Source: Flavobacterium sp. (GTDB taxonomy: Bacteria > Bacteroidota > Bacteroidia > Flavobacteriales > Flavobacteriaceae). From it: a stretch of 6,073 bases of DNA. The notes under the pieces are model-generated. The model was not told the origin of the DNA, did not search any database, and saw nothing but the letters and a program-made list of their open reading frames with translations. How positions within the stretch are numbered: the first letter of the stretch is position 1; each line of letters starts with the position of its first letter. The position numbers and the translations under genes were made by a program. Shown piece by piece: positions 5,952-6,073 of the stretch. The stretch spans positions 1-6,073 of the forward strand of contig JASLGC010000015.1 of NCBI GenBank assembly GCA_030150335.1, read 5' to 3'.

Positions 5952-6073
5952 ATGTTTGAATTTCAACAGTATTTAGGTTTCATTGTTGCCATGACTGTTA
6001 TAACAATGGCATTTTGGCTTTTAATATTTTTAGTTGGATTTGCTAGCTATTGGGCAGTAGGTGGAACTAGAGA
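5952..6073 (+). CDS. N-terminus of small membrane protein, cut by window edge
   Basis: An open frame starts at ATG 5952 and runs off the window after 40 full codons. It begins MFEFQQYLGFIVAMTVITMA and continues as a strongly hydrophobic stretch rich in Phe, Leu, Ile and Trp through about residue 35. This is one or two membrane segments (about 8-22 and 20-36), followed by GGTR. The preceding sequence (ATTAATTCTGAAAAAC) is A-rich, as at other starts here. The family is not recognised from this fragment. It is transcribed away from fumC and shares a 149-base upstream region with it, but no functional link is shown. Confidence 0.6.
   Translation, partial: MFEFQQYLGFIVAMTVITMAFWLLIFLVGFASYWAVGGTR

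Noticed and set aside
1..6073. CRISPR arrays, insertion sequences, tRNA or rRNA genes
   Set aside because: No spaced repeats, transposase frames, terminal inverted repeats or structural RNA gene sequences were seen.

Overview
The window looks like a piece of a low-GC genome from the Bacteroidota, most likely the family Flavobacteriaceae. Three things point there. Gene starts lack Shine-Dalgarno sequences and are preceded by A/T-rich leaders. There are several matches to the Bacteroidota -7 promoter element TAnnTTTG. The proteins have a flavobacterial character. The genus cannot be fixed from the sequence; a Myroides- or Flavobacterium-like organism is a guess.

Layout, left to right. (1) Positions 1-1860 (+) encode a complete Uup-type ABC-F ATPase with a GTG start, closed by a strong hairpin terminator (1883-1919). 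(2) After an AT-rich intergenic stretch with a promoter-like element (2104-2111) comes a small exported lysozyme-fold protein (2158-2808, +), probably a peptidoglycan lytic transglycosylase, with its own terminator (2827-2867). (3) Positions 2865-3058 hold a regulatory leader: a good TTG-N19-TAnnTTTG promoter, a 28-codon open frame with three consecutive Trp codons, an RNA segment able to form two competing structures, and an intrinsic terminator 33 nt before the next gene. That gene is trpB (3092-4273, +), the tryptophan synthase beta chain, alone and followed by a terminator (4342-4381). (4) Convergent to it, fumC (4408-5802, -) encodes class II fumarase. (5) Divergent from fumC, the first 40 codons of a small membrane protein (5952 to the window edge, +) are seen.

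Most of the window is housekeeping: ribosome-associated ATPase, cell-wall enzyme, amino-acid synthesis and the TCA cycle. Each gene has its own terminator or opposite orientation, so they appear to be single-gene transcription units. The most notable element is the tryptophan attenuator. It has every part of a classical ribosome-mediated attenuator (Trp-rich leader peptide, strands 1-4, terminator) but sits before a stand-alone trpB in a Bacteroidota-type genome rather than before a proteobacterial trp operon. The leader peptide falls below usual gene-calling length limits and would normally be missed. The pairings were worked out by eye; no folding program or database search was run.
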